From assembly GCA_963658575.1 (NCBI GenBank), contig CAVKQB010000032.1, positions 1 through 23,428 of the forward strand: 23,428 nt of DNA. The letters run 5' to 3'. The position numbers were made by a program, and so were the translations under genes. The notes beneath the pieces were generated by a model, which had not been told where the DNA came from, made no database searches, and saw only the letters and a list, made by a program, of their open reading frames with translations. The stretch is from W0P28-013 sp963658575. GTDB taxonomy: Bacteria; Bacteroidota; Bacteroidia; Bacteroidales; Paludibacteraceae. Below, piece after piece: positions 23,191-23,428 of this stretch; within the stretch, counting starts at the first letter, position 1, and each line of letters opens with the position of its first letter.

Positions 23191-23428
23191 TGCGCTGCGC
23201 GCAGTTTCTATCTCGTGCTTCGCACGGTTTGATATTATTTGAAGATTTGAAAATTTGAAGATTTGAAGATTGGCGCGCTTCGCGCGTTTCCGATAGTTTC
23301 TAAGTTTCTGTGTTTCTCGCGCTTCGCGCTGTTTCTGTGTTTTTGGTTATTTGTTGATTTGGTTATTTGAAAAATTCTTAATTATTCATTCTTAATTGGT
23401 ATTTAACCCCTACCCCCACTGCGTGGGT
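23191..23428 (-). repeat. Composite repeat element C upstream of tetR (inverted copy)
   Basis: Read on the minus strand this follows the module order of elements A and B. A CCCAC/GCA mini-hairpin (23415-23427) and AATTA words (about 23376-23400) come first, then CAAATAAC-type octamers (about 23342-23370). A GCGC/GAA mini-hairpin follows (23319-23329), then CAGAAACTTAGAAAC (23296-23310, identical to 12498-12512) and a CGCGC/GAA mini-hairpin (23274-23286). A (C/T)TTCAAAT tract with one more 8-bp unit than element A is at about 23238-23272. CGTGC/GAA (23214-23226) and TGCGC/GCA (23191-23203) mini-hairpins end the element. The tract plus the CGTGC hairpin closely matches 12536-12586. Between this element and tetR lie 79 bp holding the candidate operator; no gene was found in 23112-23428. 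Confidence 0.87.

Overview
The window looks like chromosomal DNA of a Bacteroidota bacterium, probably Bacteroidales. Three things suggest this: promoters fitting the TAnnTTTG minus-7 consensus upstream of two genes, no clear Shine-Dalgarno sites, and gene families typical of the phylum (Bacteroidota-type FtsE, FloA with a short NfeD, a periplasmic TPR protein paired with an outer-membrane barrel). Coding DNA is moderately GC-rich. The spacers are AT-rich and full of short-period repeats. No rRNA, tRNA, CRISPR array, transposase or phage gene was seen.

Layout. (1) 122-4477, minus strand: GH2 beta-galactosidase, then a TPM-domain membrane protein starting 4 bp later at a TTG codon, then LemA and an intrinsic terminator. 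(2) 4817-11286, minus: a 1012-residue periplasmic TPR protein, an outer-membrane barrel protein, NfeD and flotillin-like FloA, read from a recognisable promoter near 11350-11379. (3) 11485-15480, plus: secreted cyclophilin, FtsE and full-length DsbD. (4) 15508-16689, minus: a GT4 glycosyltransferase. (5) 16766-23111, minus: TetR regulator, small lipoprotein, TolC, HlyD, two ABC-2 permeases and a cupin. The efflux operon is tightly packed but has no ATPase gene.

The most unusual signal is in the spacers. Those before ftsE, dsbD and tetR hold one mosaic element with the same order of modules, each copy oriented toward its downstream gene: AT-rich words, CAAATAAC-type octamers, an AGAAAC word, a three-base-loop mini-hairpin, and (C/T)TTCAAAT octamers, with further mini-hairpins in two copies. 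Seven of eight mini-hairpins have a GNA loop when read in the gene's sense. Separate arrays of degenerate heptamers ending in AG fill the spacers before lemA, the GH2 gene and ftsE. Octamers ending in AG begin inside the ftsE stop codon. I do not know a described function for this combination. It is the best candidate here for an undescribed system, though repeat slippage and gene conversion could also explain it.

Functions are inferred from motifs and remembered family features. No database search was possible.
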